From positions 1,736,001 to 1,800,000 of the forward strand of contig CAWKDN010000001.1 in NCBI GenBank assembly GCA_963848415.1: 64,000 nt of DNA, written 5' to 3'. This stretch comes from CAVQBC01 sp963848415 (lineage in GTDB: Bacteria > Actinomycetota > Thermoleophilia > Solirubrobacterales > Solirubrobacteraceae). Of this stretch, positions 17,553 through 26,238 are shown piece by piece. Within the stretch, counting starts at the first letter, position 1. Every line of letters starts with the position of its first letter. The position numbers and the translations under genes were made by a program. The notes below the pieces were generated by a model. That model made no database searches. It was not told where the DNA came from and saw nothing but the letters and a program-made list of their open reading frames with translations.

Positions 17553-19451
17553 GTGAGCTTCGCGTCCGGTGGTGCCGCGCCGGCGCCTGGCGTGGGCCGC
17601 TCTGCCGATGCCCGCGCAGCGCTGGTCGCACAAGCGCACGTGCCGATCTCTGCGGTGCAGAAGCTGGTCGCCGTCGCGATCGTGCCGATGGTCGCCAGCC
17701 TGCTCGCGCTCGTGCTCGCGAGCGATCACCTCGCACGGCCCGCGGCCTCGGCTGTCTACGGGGCGTATCTCGTCGCGGCGTGCATGGCAATCGGCCTGTA
17801 CTGGTGGGTCGCACGGCCGGAGAGCCGGTTCGGGCCGCTGCTGATCGCCTACGGCGTGTGCGCGTGGCTGATCCGCTTGCAGGGCTCGAATGACCCGCTG
17901 ATCTACGACATCGGGGTCCTTGCCCAGGCGCCGGGCTTCGTGCTCGTTTTCTATCTGTTCCTCTCGTACCCGATGGGCAGGCTGGAGCCGGCCGCCGCGC
18001 GCTGGTTGTGGGTGGTGCTCGTGGTCGAAACCGTCGCGGTCTTCATCCCCAGGGTCCTGCTCTCGCCGGTGATCTCGGGCGGGGGCCCGCTGGACCGCTG
18101 CGTCCCGGAGTGCCCCGAGAACGTCCTGCAGGTCGCCTCGGCCCCGAAGCTGGCGGAGGCGCTCGGCAAGGTCGGCACCTACGTGCTGCTCGTCTTCGTG
18201 GTGGCGGTGCTGGTCGTCTATGCGATGCGGTTCCTTAGCGCGTCGAGGCCGCAGCGACGGGCGCTCACGGCGGTCGCGGCCACCTCGCTGCTGTTCCTGC
18301 CCGCGTACTTCATCTTCAACTTCGCGGGCTCGGTCCTCTTCCTCGACCAGAACACGCTCGACACGCTCTCGTGGGGCCTCGTCGTCGCCCGCGTGTTGTT
18401 GCCCCTCGGCTTCCTGGTCGCGCTGCTGCAGTCCAGGCACTTCGCTACGACAGCGCTGCAGACGCTGCTGGAGAAGCTGGCGGCGCGGCCCACGTTCGAC
18501 CAGTGGCGGGGGATGGTGGCCGGGGCGCTCGACGACGACGCGCTCCGGCTCGGCTACCACGATCCGCAGGCGGGACGGTTCCGTGAGCCCGGCGGAGGTG
18601 AGCTAGATCCGCCGGCTCCCCCCGGGCGCGCGTGGGTGCCGGTCGAGCGTGACGGGCAGCCCGTCGCCGCGATGGTGATCGACGAGTCGCTGACCGAGGA
18701 CCCCGAGCTCGTGCGGGCGGCATCCACCGCCACCCTGATCGCGGTCGAGAACGGCAGCCTCGAAGGCGAGCTGCGCGCGTCTCGGGCACGCACCGCGGAA
18801 GCCGGCCACGCGGAGCGGCGTCGCATCGAGCGCGATCTGCACGACGGCGCACAGCAACACCTGGCCGGCCTGAGCATCGAGATCGCGCTCGCGCGTGAGC
18901 TGGCCAAGGAGGATCCGGAGGTTGTGGCTCGACTGGACGTCCTCGGGCACGGCCTCGAAGACGCGCTGGGCGAGCTGCGCGATCTCGCCCATGGCATCTA
19001 CCCGCCGGTCCTGCGCGACTTCGGGCTGAAAGCCGCGCTCGCCGCCGCGGCACGACGCTGCATACCGCCCGCGGCGCTCGTCGCCGACGGGATCGGCCGC
19101 TACCCGGCCGACATCGAGGCGGCCGTCTACTTCTGCTGCCTGGAAGGACTCCAGAACGCCGGCAAGCATGCCGGCGCCGACGCCCACACCGAGGTGCAGC
19201 TCTCCGGGCACCATGATGAGCTGCGCTTTGCGGTCATCGACGACGGGATCGGCTGCGACGTCGAGTCGGCTCGACCCTCGGGAGCCGGCTTCGCGAACAT
19301 GCGCGAACGGGTCGCCGTCCTCGGCGGCACGCTGACGATCGACTCGACCCCGGGTCGTGGCATGCAGCTCCGAGGGCGGATCCCGCTCGACGCGCGAGCC
19401 GGGACGAGATCACCGGGCAATCTCAGCGGCTCGTCGCCACGGCCTGAATAG
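17553..19451 (+). CDS. NarL-family membrane sensor histidine kinase (orphan)
   Basis: The 632-residue protein starts with about eight hydrophobic helices (residues 35-300), then a GAF-like stretch, then the HisKA_3 dimerisation motif with the phospho-acceptor (RIERDLHDGAQQHLAGLSIE, His at about residue 431). The HATPase_c domain follows, with an N-box (CLEGLQNAGKHA), DDGIGCD and GAGFANMRERV. It autophosphorylates and would donate to a LuxR/NarL-type response regulator. None is encoded nearby, so it is an orphan here. It is intact although both sides are pseudogenes. GTG 17553 is the first start; no clear ribosome site precedes it. Confidence 0.85.
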   Translation: MSFASGGAAPAPGVGRSADARAALVAQAHVPISAVQKLVAVAIVPMVASLLALVLASDHLARPAASAVYGAYLVAACMAIGLYWWVARPESRFGPLLIAYGVCAWLIRLQGSNDPLIYDIGVLAQAPGFVLVFYLFLSYPMGRLEPAAARWLWVVLVVETVAVFIPRVLLSPVISGGGPLDRCVPECPENVLQVASAPKLAEALGKVGTYVLLVFVVAVLVVYAMRFLSASRPQRRALTAVAATSLLFLPAYFIFNFAGSVLFLDQNTLDTLSWGLVVARVLLPLGFLVALLQSRHFATTALQTLLEKLAARPTFDQWRGMVAGALDDDALRLGYHDPQAGRFREPGGGELDPPAPPGRAWVPVERDGQPVAAMVIDESLTEDPELVRAASTATLIAVENGSLEGELRASRARTAEAGHAERRRIERDLHDGAQQHLAGLSIEIALARELAKEDPEVVARLDVLGHGLEDALGELRDLAHGIYPPVLRDFGLKAALAAAARRCIPPAALVADGIGRYPADIEAAVYFCCLEGLQNAGKHAGADAHTEVQLSGHHDELRFAVIDDGIGCDVESARPSGAGFANMRERVAVLGGTLTIDSTPGRGMQLRGRIPLDARAGTRSPGNLSGSSPRPE

Positions 19452-19539
19452 TCACGCTCGTCGGCGGCACTGAGCTCACCCATGTCAGATCACGTTCAGC
19501 GCCGCCGCCGCAGCGGCCCCCACCCCGCTGGCTGTCACG

Positions 19540-19882
19540 ACGCGGGACTGAGTGAGCTTCAGCGAACCATCGGCGTTACCGCTGATCACCAGCGCAGCCG
19601 CGTCGCCGCTGTGTGGGCCTTCTGGCGCGCGTATCAACGCCATCAGCCCAGGGATCATAATCACCCCGCTCGCCTGCGAAGAGATGTCGGGCCCCGGCGC
19701 TGCGAACTATCAGAAGATGATCGAGACTTCGGCCACCGCACGGGCGCGTACACCCGGAGGAGGTCGCCGCCGCCGCCTTCCTGCTCGGCCCTGAGGGGGG
19801 CTTCATCACCGGCAGCGTCCTGCTCATGGACGGAGGCGTCATCGCCGCACGGCGCGGGGGCCGCTGGTCGTTGGGTGCCTGA
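19540..19882 (+). pseudogene. short-chain dehydrogenase C-terminal fragment
   Basis: PSGARINAISPGIIITPLAC and NYQKMIETSAT, then in another frame HPEEVAAAAFLLGPEGGFIT and GSVLLMDGGVIAA, give the C-terminal 90 residues of a classical SDR. The Rossmann TGxxxGxG and the YxxxK active site are missing, and a frameshift lies near 19745. A relic. Confidence 0.65.
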
Positions 19883-20088
19883 ACTGACGACCGCAGTCGA
19901 TCGTCGACTACACGGACCTGGCAGCCAGACCCCGAACCTCAGCGGCATCGCGCAGGCTGTACTGAGTGGCCGCCGTCGGTCCCGGGTGAAGCGTCGGCGG
20001 TCTGCGCCGTGCCACTGAATCGCCTGCGTGACCAGCTCGAGGCGGCGGCTCACGCGGTCTGTGCTGTCGCGGAGCGAATGAACGGCGA

Positions 20089-20302
20089 TCACGACCGGGC
20101 CGGCGGGGAGGCCGCGCCGGCGCTCGCTCCAGGCCAGCCGCCGCCCGCGCCCGTCGCCGCAAGGGCGCCAGGAACGAGCGCGAGGATGGCGCGCCAGCCG
20201 GCTGCGAGCGTGCTGGGCGTGCCATTCGCCGATCGTCATGCCCGCCGGAATCTCGCTTTCGACGTACGACAGATAGTGCGAGTCCCGTTGCTCGAACATC
20301 AC
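20089..20302 (-). CDS. small membrane protein downstream of primase (one frameshift)
   Basis: The start overlaps the primase stop (TGATG), so the two are translationally coupled. The N-terminus reads MFEQRDSHYLSYVESEIPAG and MTIGEWHAQHAR. One extra base near 20195 shifts the frame; without it a single hydrophobic helix (WRAILALVPGALAATG) and a short tail follow, giving about 70 residues. I do not recognise it. It is probably an accessory product of the mobile element that brought the primase. Confidence 0.45.
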
Positions 20303-21108
20303 GACGGCTGGCGTTCGAAGAGCCGGCGCAGTTCGCCGCGTAGCCGCAAGAAGTCCTCCCCGCGGGCCGTGTAGCCGTACAGCGGTGCGGCGAGGTCATA
20401 GATCGTGCCGCCACGCCGGCAGCGGCCGAAGCAGTACCAGCCCCGCGCGGCGGTCTCGTAGACGTGCAGGCTGGCGTGCCGATCGTTATGAAACGGGCAC
20501 CGCACCTTGCGCTCACGCGGCACCTCGACGCCGAGTAGCCGCGGCACGTAGACGTCTGGCGGGATCATCAGCAGTGGGTCGTTCGCGTGCTGCTCGATCG
20601 GCGCGCTCGGCCGGCGTCGCGCTGCTGGCGGGTCCGGCAACGACCCGGTGACGGCCGCCGGACCGAAGCGCCGGTCGACGTGTAGACGAGTGGCGTGAAC
20701 CGGGCTGGCCGGCGCGTGCTTGTGCGAGAACGTCGACGGAACGCGGAGGATCCGTGCGACGTCGGCTGAGACGGGGTCGGCGCCGAGCGCGTGCGCAAGC
20801 CGGCGGTTGGCGCGCTCAACGTCGTCGCGGGGCAGCGGTTCGGTGAGCGGCCAGTAGGCGTGGCAGTTGCTCGAAGTGCCGGACGCGATCACGATCGCCG
20901 GCGCCGGCTCGAACTCTCGCAACGCGGCGACCGCTGCTTCGCCGTCGCAGTCGGCCCACAACACGAACGCGCGGCGCACGGCGTCGCGGCCGCCGTGCCG
21001 GCGCGTCCTGGGCGCGCAGCCGACGTAGACGTCGGTCCGCGAGCCCAGCCAGATCGCGCGCGTCGCGAGTCCGCGCAGACGCGTCGGGTGCTCGAAGATC
21101 TGCCCCAT
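20299..21108 (-). CDS. mobile-element DNA primase/replication protein (truncated N-terminus)
   Basis: The N-terminal part resembles RepB/archaeo-eukaryotic primase-like domains: AFVLWADCDGEAAVAALREF, IVIASGTSSNCHAYWPLTEP and GADPVSADVARILRVPSTFS. The C-terminal part is a CHC2-type zinc finger, CPFHNDRHASLHVY...GWYCFGRC. Such proteins prime replication of integrative plasmids and conjugative elements. The open frame continues upstream of ATG 21108 with sensible residues (GEFLELRYRLDGGR), so the gene is probably missing its real start. That region ends in a 38-bp tandem duplication. The small membrane gene follows with a TGATG overlap. It lies between the two tRNA 3' halves. Confidence 0.65.
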   Translation of the reverse strand: MGQIFEHPTRLRGLATRAIWLGSRTDVYVGCAPRTRRHGGRDAVRRAFVLWADCDGEAAVAALREFEPAPAIVIASGTSSNCHAYWPLTEPLPRDDVERANRRLAHALGADPVSADVARILRVPSTFSHKHAPASPVHATRLHVDRRFGPAAVTGSLPDPPAARRRPSAPIEQHANDPLLMIPPDVYVPRLLGVEVPRERKVRCPFHNDRHASLHVYETAARGWYCFGRCRRGGTIYDLAAPLYGYTARGEDFLRLRGELRRLFERQPS

Positions 21109-21218
21109 GCGCCCGCCGTCGAGCCGGTAGCGCAGCTCCAGGAACTCGCCAGAAGCGGCTGACCCGCCTAAGAGGCTGCGCTCGCGATGAACGTGCGTGC
21201 AAGCAGCGGATGCCGCGT

Positions 21219-21294
21219 GACGACGACGGCGTTCAGCGACGGTCCGATTGCGGCACGACGACGACGGCGTTCAGCGACGGTCCGATTGCGGCAC
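21219..21294. repeat. perfect tandem duplication, 2 x 38 bp
   Basis: The unit begins GACGACGACGGCGTTCAGCG and ends GATTGCGGCAC; copies at 21219-21256 and 21257-21294 are identical. They lie just upstream of the truncated primase. Identity with no drift suggests a recent duplication or iteron-like function. Just beyond, GCGGGAAA occurs twice (about 21339-21358). Confidence 0.8.
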
Positions 21295-21421
21295 AGATTC
21301 GAGAACCCGTGCCGGAACGTCACGTAAGCGTGCGCAAAACGCGGGAAACCGCGGGAAAGGCATGGCGCCGCACGTCTCTGCGTTCTCGCTGCAAAGCATG
21401 CACATTCGATCGCGGCGGGAC

Positions 21422-21468
21422 CGCGGCTGAAAATCGTGGTGTCCCCGGTTCGAGTCCGGGTCTCGCCA
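21422..21468 (+). other. 3' half of tRNA-Phe(GAA), likely attachment-site scar
   Basis: The anticodon loop CTGAAAA (21427-21433, GAA anticodon) is followed by TCGTG, variable GTGTC, a perfect T arm CCCGG-TTCGAGT-CCGGG, and acceptor TCTCGCC plus A73. Upstream there is no D arm and no matching 5' acceptor GGCGAGA. The 5' anticodon strand CGCGG pairs only with two G-U pairs. tRNA identity again starts at the anticodon loop, as expected for an integrase crossover. Antisense it encodes TRTGDTTIFS, another phrase I know from spurious proteins opposite tRNA ends. Confidence 0.7.
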
Positions 21469-21849
21469 TCTCGGGAACCGCCTGCTAGCACGAGGTTTTC
21501 GTGTGTCTGAGGGACAGTCTCTCGCGGCCGGGATGCGGTCCAAATTCGGCGCGAGGCGGCCGGTCCGTTCCGGGGAGGCGCGTTGCAGCGCTTAGAACCG
21601 ACGGCAGGTGATCGCGCGCTCGACCCATGAGCGCGCGACAGGGCCGGGCAACTGCCCCGCCACCGAAACTCCCCGCACTCCTCCCCGCATCTGAGTTCGC
21701 GGCTGCTGGGTTCAGGCCGGAATGGCACTCGGGCTCTCCCGCCGGGCGCGCTGCTCCTTTGCATGGAGAGCAGCAGTCCGGCGCGCAGCGCCCCCAGTGC
21801 TGCAGCCAGGCGAGAGCGACGCTCACCTCGTCAAGAGTGACGCTGCTGC
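21469..21849. other. 380 bp with no recognisable gene
   Basis: Between the tRNA-Phe scar and the HD-GYP relic I see no supported gene, hairpin terminator or repeat. Translations in all frames look like non-coding GC-rich DNA. Confidence 0.4.
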
Positions 21850-22469
21850 TTAGGTGGGCGGTGCGGATGGGAGGGAAGGTGCTGCGGCGCGCCGGGGGGC
21901 GCGATTCCACTCAGGCTGCGAGGTCGCGGTGCTCGATCGAGCGTGGCGATCTTCCGCTTCCGAGGGCGTTTCGGCTGCCTCGATCCCGCCGGGATACATC
22001 TTTACGAGCAGGACCTCGACCACCTCAGGGTCGAGTTGCGTGCTGTCGCAATCGCGTAGTTCTCGGACGGCGGCCTCCGGCGGGAGCGCGGCTCGGTACG
22101 GGCGTGTGGAGGTCACTCGCGTTCCAGATGTCGCAGGCGGCGACGATGCGCGCCTCGACAGGAATCGCCTCTCCGGCCAGGCCGTCGGGGTAGCCGCCGC
22201 CGTCCCGACGCTCGTGGTGGGATCGCACAATCTTGCCGACGTCGTTCATGAATCCGCCAGCGCGGTCGAGCATCCGTTGGCCCTCGATCGTGTGGGTCCG
22301 GATGACGTGCCATTCCTGTGGGTCGAGTTTCCCGGGCTTGAAGATGATCTCCTTGGGGATCGCGACGTCGTGCAGGAGGGCAGCGAACTCCAGGTTGCGG
22401 CGCCGGTCGGGGTCGAGCCCCATGCGCTCGCCGACGGCCAGCGCGACTCCCCGGCGCTCATCGAAGCGC
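21850..22469 (-). pseudogene. HD-GYP phosphodiesterase fragment
   Basis: The HD-GYP core is obvious: RRNLEFAALLHDV, EIIFKPGKLDPQEWHVIRTH, TIEGQRMLDRAGGFM, HHERRDGGGYPDGLAGE and IVAACDIWNA. In intact proteins LLHDV is followed by GKIAIP; here it reads LLHDVAIP, so the catalytic GKI tripeptide is deleted in frame. The frame shifts near 22105 after DIWNA, and the rest (RPYRAALPPEAAVRELRDCD) continues in another frame. The N-terminus stops abruptly at the neighbouring gene. Cyclic-di-GMP hydrolysis cannot be expected. Confidence 0.7.
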
Positions 22470-22847
22470 TCAGCCCGACTCGGACGCCAGCCAGGTCTTC
22501 GCGTCGGCGAGATCATGCACGGGGAAGCCCTTCGCCTTCCCCGGCAGCAAGAACGACAGCGCGCGCAACGCCGGTCGCATCCAGTCCTCGTCAGTGACCA
22601 CCGCGACACGCTCGAACGACGCGGCGTGGCGCGCGCGAAACCCCGTGTCCGCCTTCACCGCATCGCCTTCGACCTCGCGCGCCCCCGCGCCCAACAGGTA
22701 GAGCAGACGGAGCTTGCGCCCCGCGGCGATCTCGGCGCGGAGCACCGGCTCCACCGACTCCTCCCAGTCATCGTCCTCGACCTCACCGATCACCTCGAAC
22801 CCGATCGTCCCGACCGGCATATCCGTCATCCGACGCAACATCAGCAT
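22470..22847 (-). CDS. STAS/SpoIIAA-like protein
   Basis: The 125-residue protein matches the SpoIIAA-like (DUF3478) family in layout: VGTIGFEVIGEVEDDDWEES, RKLRLLYLLGAG, then RVAVVTDEDWMRPALRALSF and FPVHDLADAKTWLAS. The family has a STAS/CRAL-TRIO-like fold and is thought to bind lipids or partner proteins; function is unproven. The N-terminal start may be ATG 22847 or 22829. The complete reading frame marks the end of the decayed region. The 190 nt up to the peptidase gene show nothing notable. Confidence 0.75.
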   Translation of the reverse strand: MLMLRRMTDMPVGTIGFEVIGEVEDDDWEESVEPVLRAEIAAGRKLRLLYLLGAGAREVEGDAVKADTGFRARHAASFERVAVVTDEDWMRPALRALSFLLPGKAKGFPVHDLADAKTWLASESG

Positions 22848-23037
22848 CGCCTCCGGTTCGCTCGCAGCAACGCCCGGACCGAACGGACCTCCGCCCGGTC
22901 ATGTCGCTGATCGTCGTGGGTGACACTAGACGCCAGGTTCCAGCCGAGTCGTCGCCCGGAACGGGTGATCGCTCAGCAATCGACGGAGGCCGTCGTCAAC
23001 CGATCTTCTTGGGGCCACGGCCCAGGCTGGCGCCCCA

Positions 23038-23958
23038 TCAGCCGGCCGCGCCCGCCCACGCCCGCAGCTCGGGCAGGGGGTCGATCGGCGCCGAGCCGTC
23101 GCCCTGCCAGCCGTTCGGCCACAGCTCGAAGTGCAGGTGGGGGCCGCTCGACCGCCCGGTGTTCCCGACCGAGGCGATCCGCTGGCCGCCGGTCACGACG
23201 GCGCCCTTGTCGACCAGCAGCGAGCCGTCCTGGAGGTGCATGTAGACGTAGTCGCGCCGGTCGTCGCCGCGCAGCACGAGGTAGTTGCCGGCGCCGCCGG
23301 CCTGGAAGTCGCGGAAGCGGACGTAGCCGGGGCGCACGGCCACGAGCGGCGTGCCCTCGGCGGCGATGACGTCCTGGCCCTGGTGGGTGTGACCCGGGCG
23401 CCCGGCGCCGAAGCGCGCGTCCTCGCCGCCGAAGCTCCACTCGCCCTGGATCGGGAAGACGCCGCCGGCGACCGGCGAGGGGGCGACCGGCTCGACGACC
23501 TGCAGCGCGAGCCTGCCGCTGGCCGACGCGCTGCGCACGAGCTTGCGCCCGCGCGGGTCGACCGCGGTGAGCCGCGCGACGTAGTTGCCGGGGGCGATCT
23601 CGCCCGCCTTCGGCGCCCACGTGAAGCGCTGGGCACGGCCCGTCCGGCGCCGCCCGAGCGAGAGCCGCCGCGCCGGGCGCCGGGCGCCGGCGGCGATCAG
23701 CTCGATGCGGGTGCGCACGCGGCGCGCGCGCCCGTTGACGCGGAAGCTGAAGCGCACGCCCGGGCCTCCCGGCTGCAGCTGCGGCGGCGCGACCGAGAAC
23801 GACGCCAGCCGCGGGCGGGCGCGGCGCGCGTCGGACGGCTGGCCGTACTCCGCGCCGCCGCCCGTGGACGGGAGCGCGCCGCCGCCTCCCTGGGCATGGG
23901 CGGTCGCCGGCGCGACGAGGAGCACGGCCGCCCCGAGGAAGAGCAGCCGGCGTCGCAT
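23038..23958 (-). CDS. secreted M23-family metalloendopeptidase
   Basis: The 306-residue protein has a signal peptide (LLFLGAAVLLVAPATAHAQ) and an immunoglobulin-like middle (about 45-165). The LytM/M23 domain has the zinc ligands: GHTHQGQD (His...Asp), YMHLQDGS, and the catalytic HLHFELW near residue 280. M23 enzymes cleave peptidoglycan cross-links; some actinobacterial members are non-enzymatic activators, but all ligands are present here. It is transcribed alone. This is the first fully intact gene of the unbroken chromosome side. Confidence 0.85.
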   Translation of the reverse strand: MRRRLLFLGAAVLLVAPATAHAQGGGGALPSTGGGAEYGQPSDARRARPRLASFSVAPPQLQPGGPGVRFSFRVNGRARRVRTRIELIAAGARRPARRLSLGRRRTGRAQRFTWAPKAGEIAPGNYVARLTAVDPRGRKLVRSASASGRLALQVVEPVAPSPVAGGVFPIQGEWSFGGEDARFGAGRPGHTHQGQDVIAAEGTPLVAVRPGYVRFRDFQAGGAGNYLVLRGDDRRDYVYMHLQDGSLLVDKGAVVTGGQRIASVGNTGRSSGPHLHFELWPNGWQGDGSAPIDPLPELRAWAGAAG

Positions 23959-24067
23959 GATCCGGGGAGGGTGCGCGGCCGCGCGCCGGCGCTCAAGCGC
24001 TGCACGCGATCGTGCGGATCAGCGCAAGCGCGCGGACAGGTGCGTCCGGCGCGACGGCGGCCGGCTC

Positions 24068-24511
24068 TCACCAGTCCCAGCGCGGCACCTCGCGCAGCGG
24101 GTGCAGCTGCTCGTCGGTCTCCGCCTGGGAGTTCTGCATCGCCACCTGCGAGCCGAACTCGACGTGCGAGCGCACCGCCGCGCGGAAGCGCTCGTCGCGC
24201 GGCATGTCCGCGGCGTCGAGCGCGGCCATGTAGAGCTCGACGAACCGCCGGCGCTGGGCCTCGGTGATCCGCAGGCCGCGGTGGACGGCGATCAGGTGGC
24301 CGAAGCCGAGCTCGCGGCTGAAGCGGTCCTCGCCGCCGAAGGACTCGGCGGTGAACGCCGTGAGGTGATCGACGTGGTGCGGGCGTCCCTCGCCGAACAG
24401 CGGCTTGAGCACCGGGTCGGCGAGGACGCTCGCGTAGAAGATGTCCTCGAGGCGGTGGATCGCCTGCTCGCCGCCGGCGTGCTCGAGCAGCGTCGGCTCG
24501 TGCTCGGCCAT
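24068..24511 (-). CDS. group II truncated haemoglobin
   Basis: From ATG 24511 it encodes 147 residues with the 2-on-2 globin pattern: an N-terminal AGGEQAIHRLEDIFY, distal region HVDHLTAFTAESFGG, the proximal His in LIAVHRGLRIT (about residue 81), and a C-terminal tail HPLREVPRWDW typical of GlbO-like proteins. It binds haem and O2/NO, in oxygen handling or NO detoxification. An upstream extension to 24577 has no support. It diverges from the DGPF gene 107 nt away. Confidence 0.85.
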   Translation of the reverse strand: MAEHEPTLLEHAGGEQAIHRLEDIFYASVLADPVLKPLFGEGRPHHVDHLTAFTAESFGGEDRFSRELGFGHLIAVHRGLRITEAQRRRFVELYMAALDAADMPRDERFRAAVRSHVEFGSQVAMQNSQAETDEQLHPLREVPRWDW

Positions 24512-24618
24512 CACCGCGAAGCGTAGGCGCTCGGCGTGCGCCGGTCGATTTCCGGCCCTCCGGATCGTCACTAGCATCGACCGCGGCGATCGGCGCCGCG
24601 CGGAAAGGAGAACCTACG

Positions 24619-24969
24619 ATGCAGTACGCGCTGCTGCTCTATCAGGACGAGGCGACCTGGACGGACTGGACCGAGGCCCAGATGCAGGCCGACATGCAGG
24701 AGTACGCGGCGCTGGACCAGACGCTGACCACCGAGGGCGTGCTCCGCGGCGGCGAGGCGCTGCACCCGGTCGAGTCCGCGACCAGCGTGCGGGTCCGCGG
24801 CGGCGAGCTGATGGTCACCGACGGGCCGTTCGCCGAGACGCGCGAGCAGCTCGGCGGCTTCTACCTGATCGAAGCCGACGACCTCGATACCGCGATCGGC
24901 GTAGCGCGGCGCATCCCGACGGTCAGGGAGGGTGTGATCGAGATCCGCCCGGTGATGACGTTCGACTGA
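24619..24969 (+). CDS. YCII/DGPF-domain protein
   Basis: This 116-residue protein begins MQYALLLYQDEATW and contains the eponymous VTDGPFAETREQLGGFYLIE. DGPF proteins have a ferredoxin-like YCII fold and are the usual genomic partners of ECF42 sigma factors, which start 10 nt downstream here. Their biochemical role is not known. A clear AAAGGAGA ribosome site precedes ATG 24619. The pair is likely one transcript. Confidence 0.9.
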   Translation: MQYALLLYQDEATWTDWTEAQMQADMQEYAALDQTLTTEGVLRGGEALHPVESATSVRVRGGELMVTDGPFAETREQLGGFYLIEADDLDTAIGVARRIPTVREGVIEIRPVMTFD

Positions 24970-24979
24970 CGCCCGGCCG

Positions 24980-26234
24980 GTGACCCGCGCGGCCGACGAT
25001 GCCGTCGCCCGCTGCTTCCGCGCCGAGTTCGGCCGGACGGTCGCGATCCTCGCCCGCACGCTGGGCGGCGACGTCGATCGCGCCGAGGAGGCCGTCCAGG
25101 ACGCCTACGCCGTCGCCGTCGAGCGCTGGCCGCGCGACGGCGTGCCGACCACGCCGGGCGCGTGGATCCTCTCCACCGCCAAGAATCGGGCGATCGACCG
25201 GCTGCGGCGCGAGCGGACGCTGCGCACCAAGCAGGCGCTGCTGGCGCGCGAGCTCGAGGACGCGGTCGCCGAGCTGCCCACCGAGGAGGACGCGATCCCC
25301 GACGAGCGCCTGGAGCTGATCTTCGCCTGCTGTCACCCGGCGCTCGCCGCCGACGCGCAGGTCCCGCTGACGCTGCGGCTGGTCGGCGGGCTCACCGTGC
25401 CAGAGATCGCCCGCGCGCTGCTGCTCGAGGAGGCCACGGTGCAGCAGCGCATCGTCCGCGCCAAGCGCAAGGTCCGCACGTCGGGCATCCCGCTGGCGGT
25501 GCCGGACGCCGAGAGCCTGCGCGAGCGCCTGGCCGCCGTGCTGGCCGTCCTCTACCTCGTCTTCAACGAGGGCTACGCCGCGACGACCGGCCCGGCGCTC
25601 GTGCGCGAGGACATCGCAGGGGAGGCGATCCGACTCGCGCGCGTCGTCGTCGCGCTGCTGCCCGGCCAGCCCGAGCCGTCCGGCCTGCTGGCGCTGATGC
25701 TGCTCCAGCACTCGCGCCGGGCGGCGCGCACCCCGCCCGGCGACGCGGGCGGGATCGTCCTGCTGGCCGACCAGGACCGCGCGCTGTGGGATCGAGCCCA
25801 GATCGCCGAGGCGCTCGCGCTGCTGCCGCGCGCGCTGCCTCCGGACCAGCGGCCCGGCCCGTACGCGCTGCAGGCCGCGATCGCGGCCGAGCACGCGCGA
25901 GGCGGCGCGCGCGGAGGACACCGACTGGCGCCGGCTCGCGTGGCTCTACAAGGCGCTGGCCCACGCGCTGCCGACGCCGGTCGTCGAGCTCAACCGCGCC
26001 GTCGCGGTGGCGATGGCCGACGGCCCGGCGGCCGGCCTGGAGCTCGCCGACGGGCTCGCCGGCGAGCTCGACGGCTACCACCTGTTGCACGCCACCCGCG
26101 CCGACCTCCTGCGCCGCCTCGGCCGTCCCGGCGACGCCGCGCACGCCTACCGGCGCGCGCTCGCGCTGGCCACCAACGAGCCCGAGCGCCGCTTCCTCGC
26201 CGGCCGGCTGGCCGAGTGCGAGGCGCCGGGCTGA
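24980..26234 (+). CDS. ECF42-type RNA polymerase sigma factor with TPR-like C-terminus (one frameshift)
   Basis: Region 2 (VDRAEEAVQDAYAVAVERWP and TAKNRAIDRLRRER) and region 4 (LVGGLTVPEIARALLLEEAT followed by VQQRIVRAKRKV) are followed by about 220 residues of helical repeats (YLVFNEGYAATTG through LNRAVAVAMADGP). This is the ECF42 layout; no anti-sigma factor is expected, since the C-terminal domain regulates activity. GTG 24980 starts 10 nt after the DGPF stop. An extra G near 25905, in GCGCGAGGCGGCGCG, breaks the frame; removing it gives HARAARAEDTDW and the proper end at 26234, 417 residues in all. Confidence 0.85.
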
Positions 26235-26238
26235 AAGC

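Noticed and set aside
21168..21764. Minus-strand frame encoding TRTGDTTIFS
   Set aside because: Antisense of the tRNA-Phe 3' half; the rest has no coding character.
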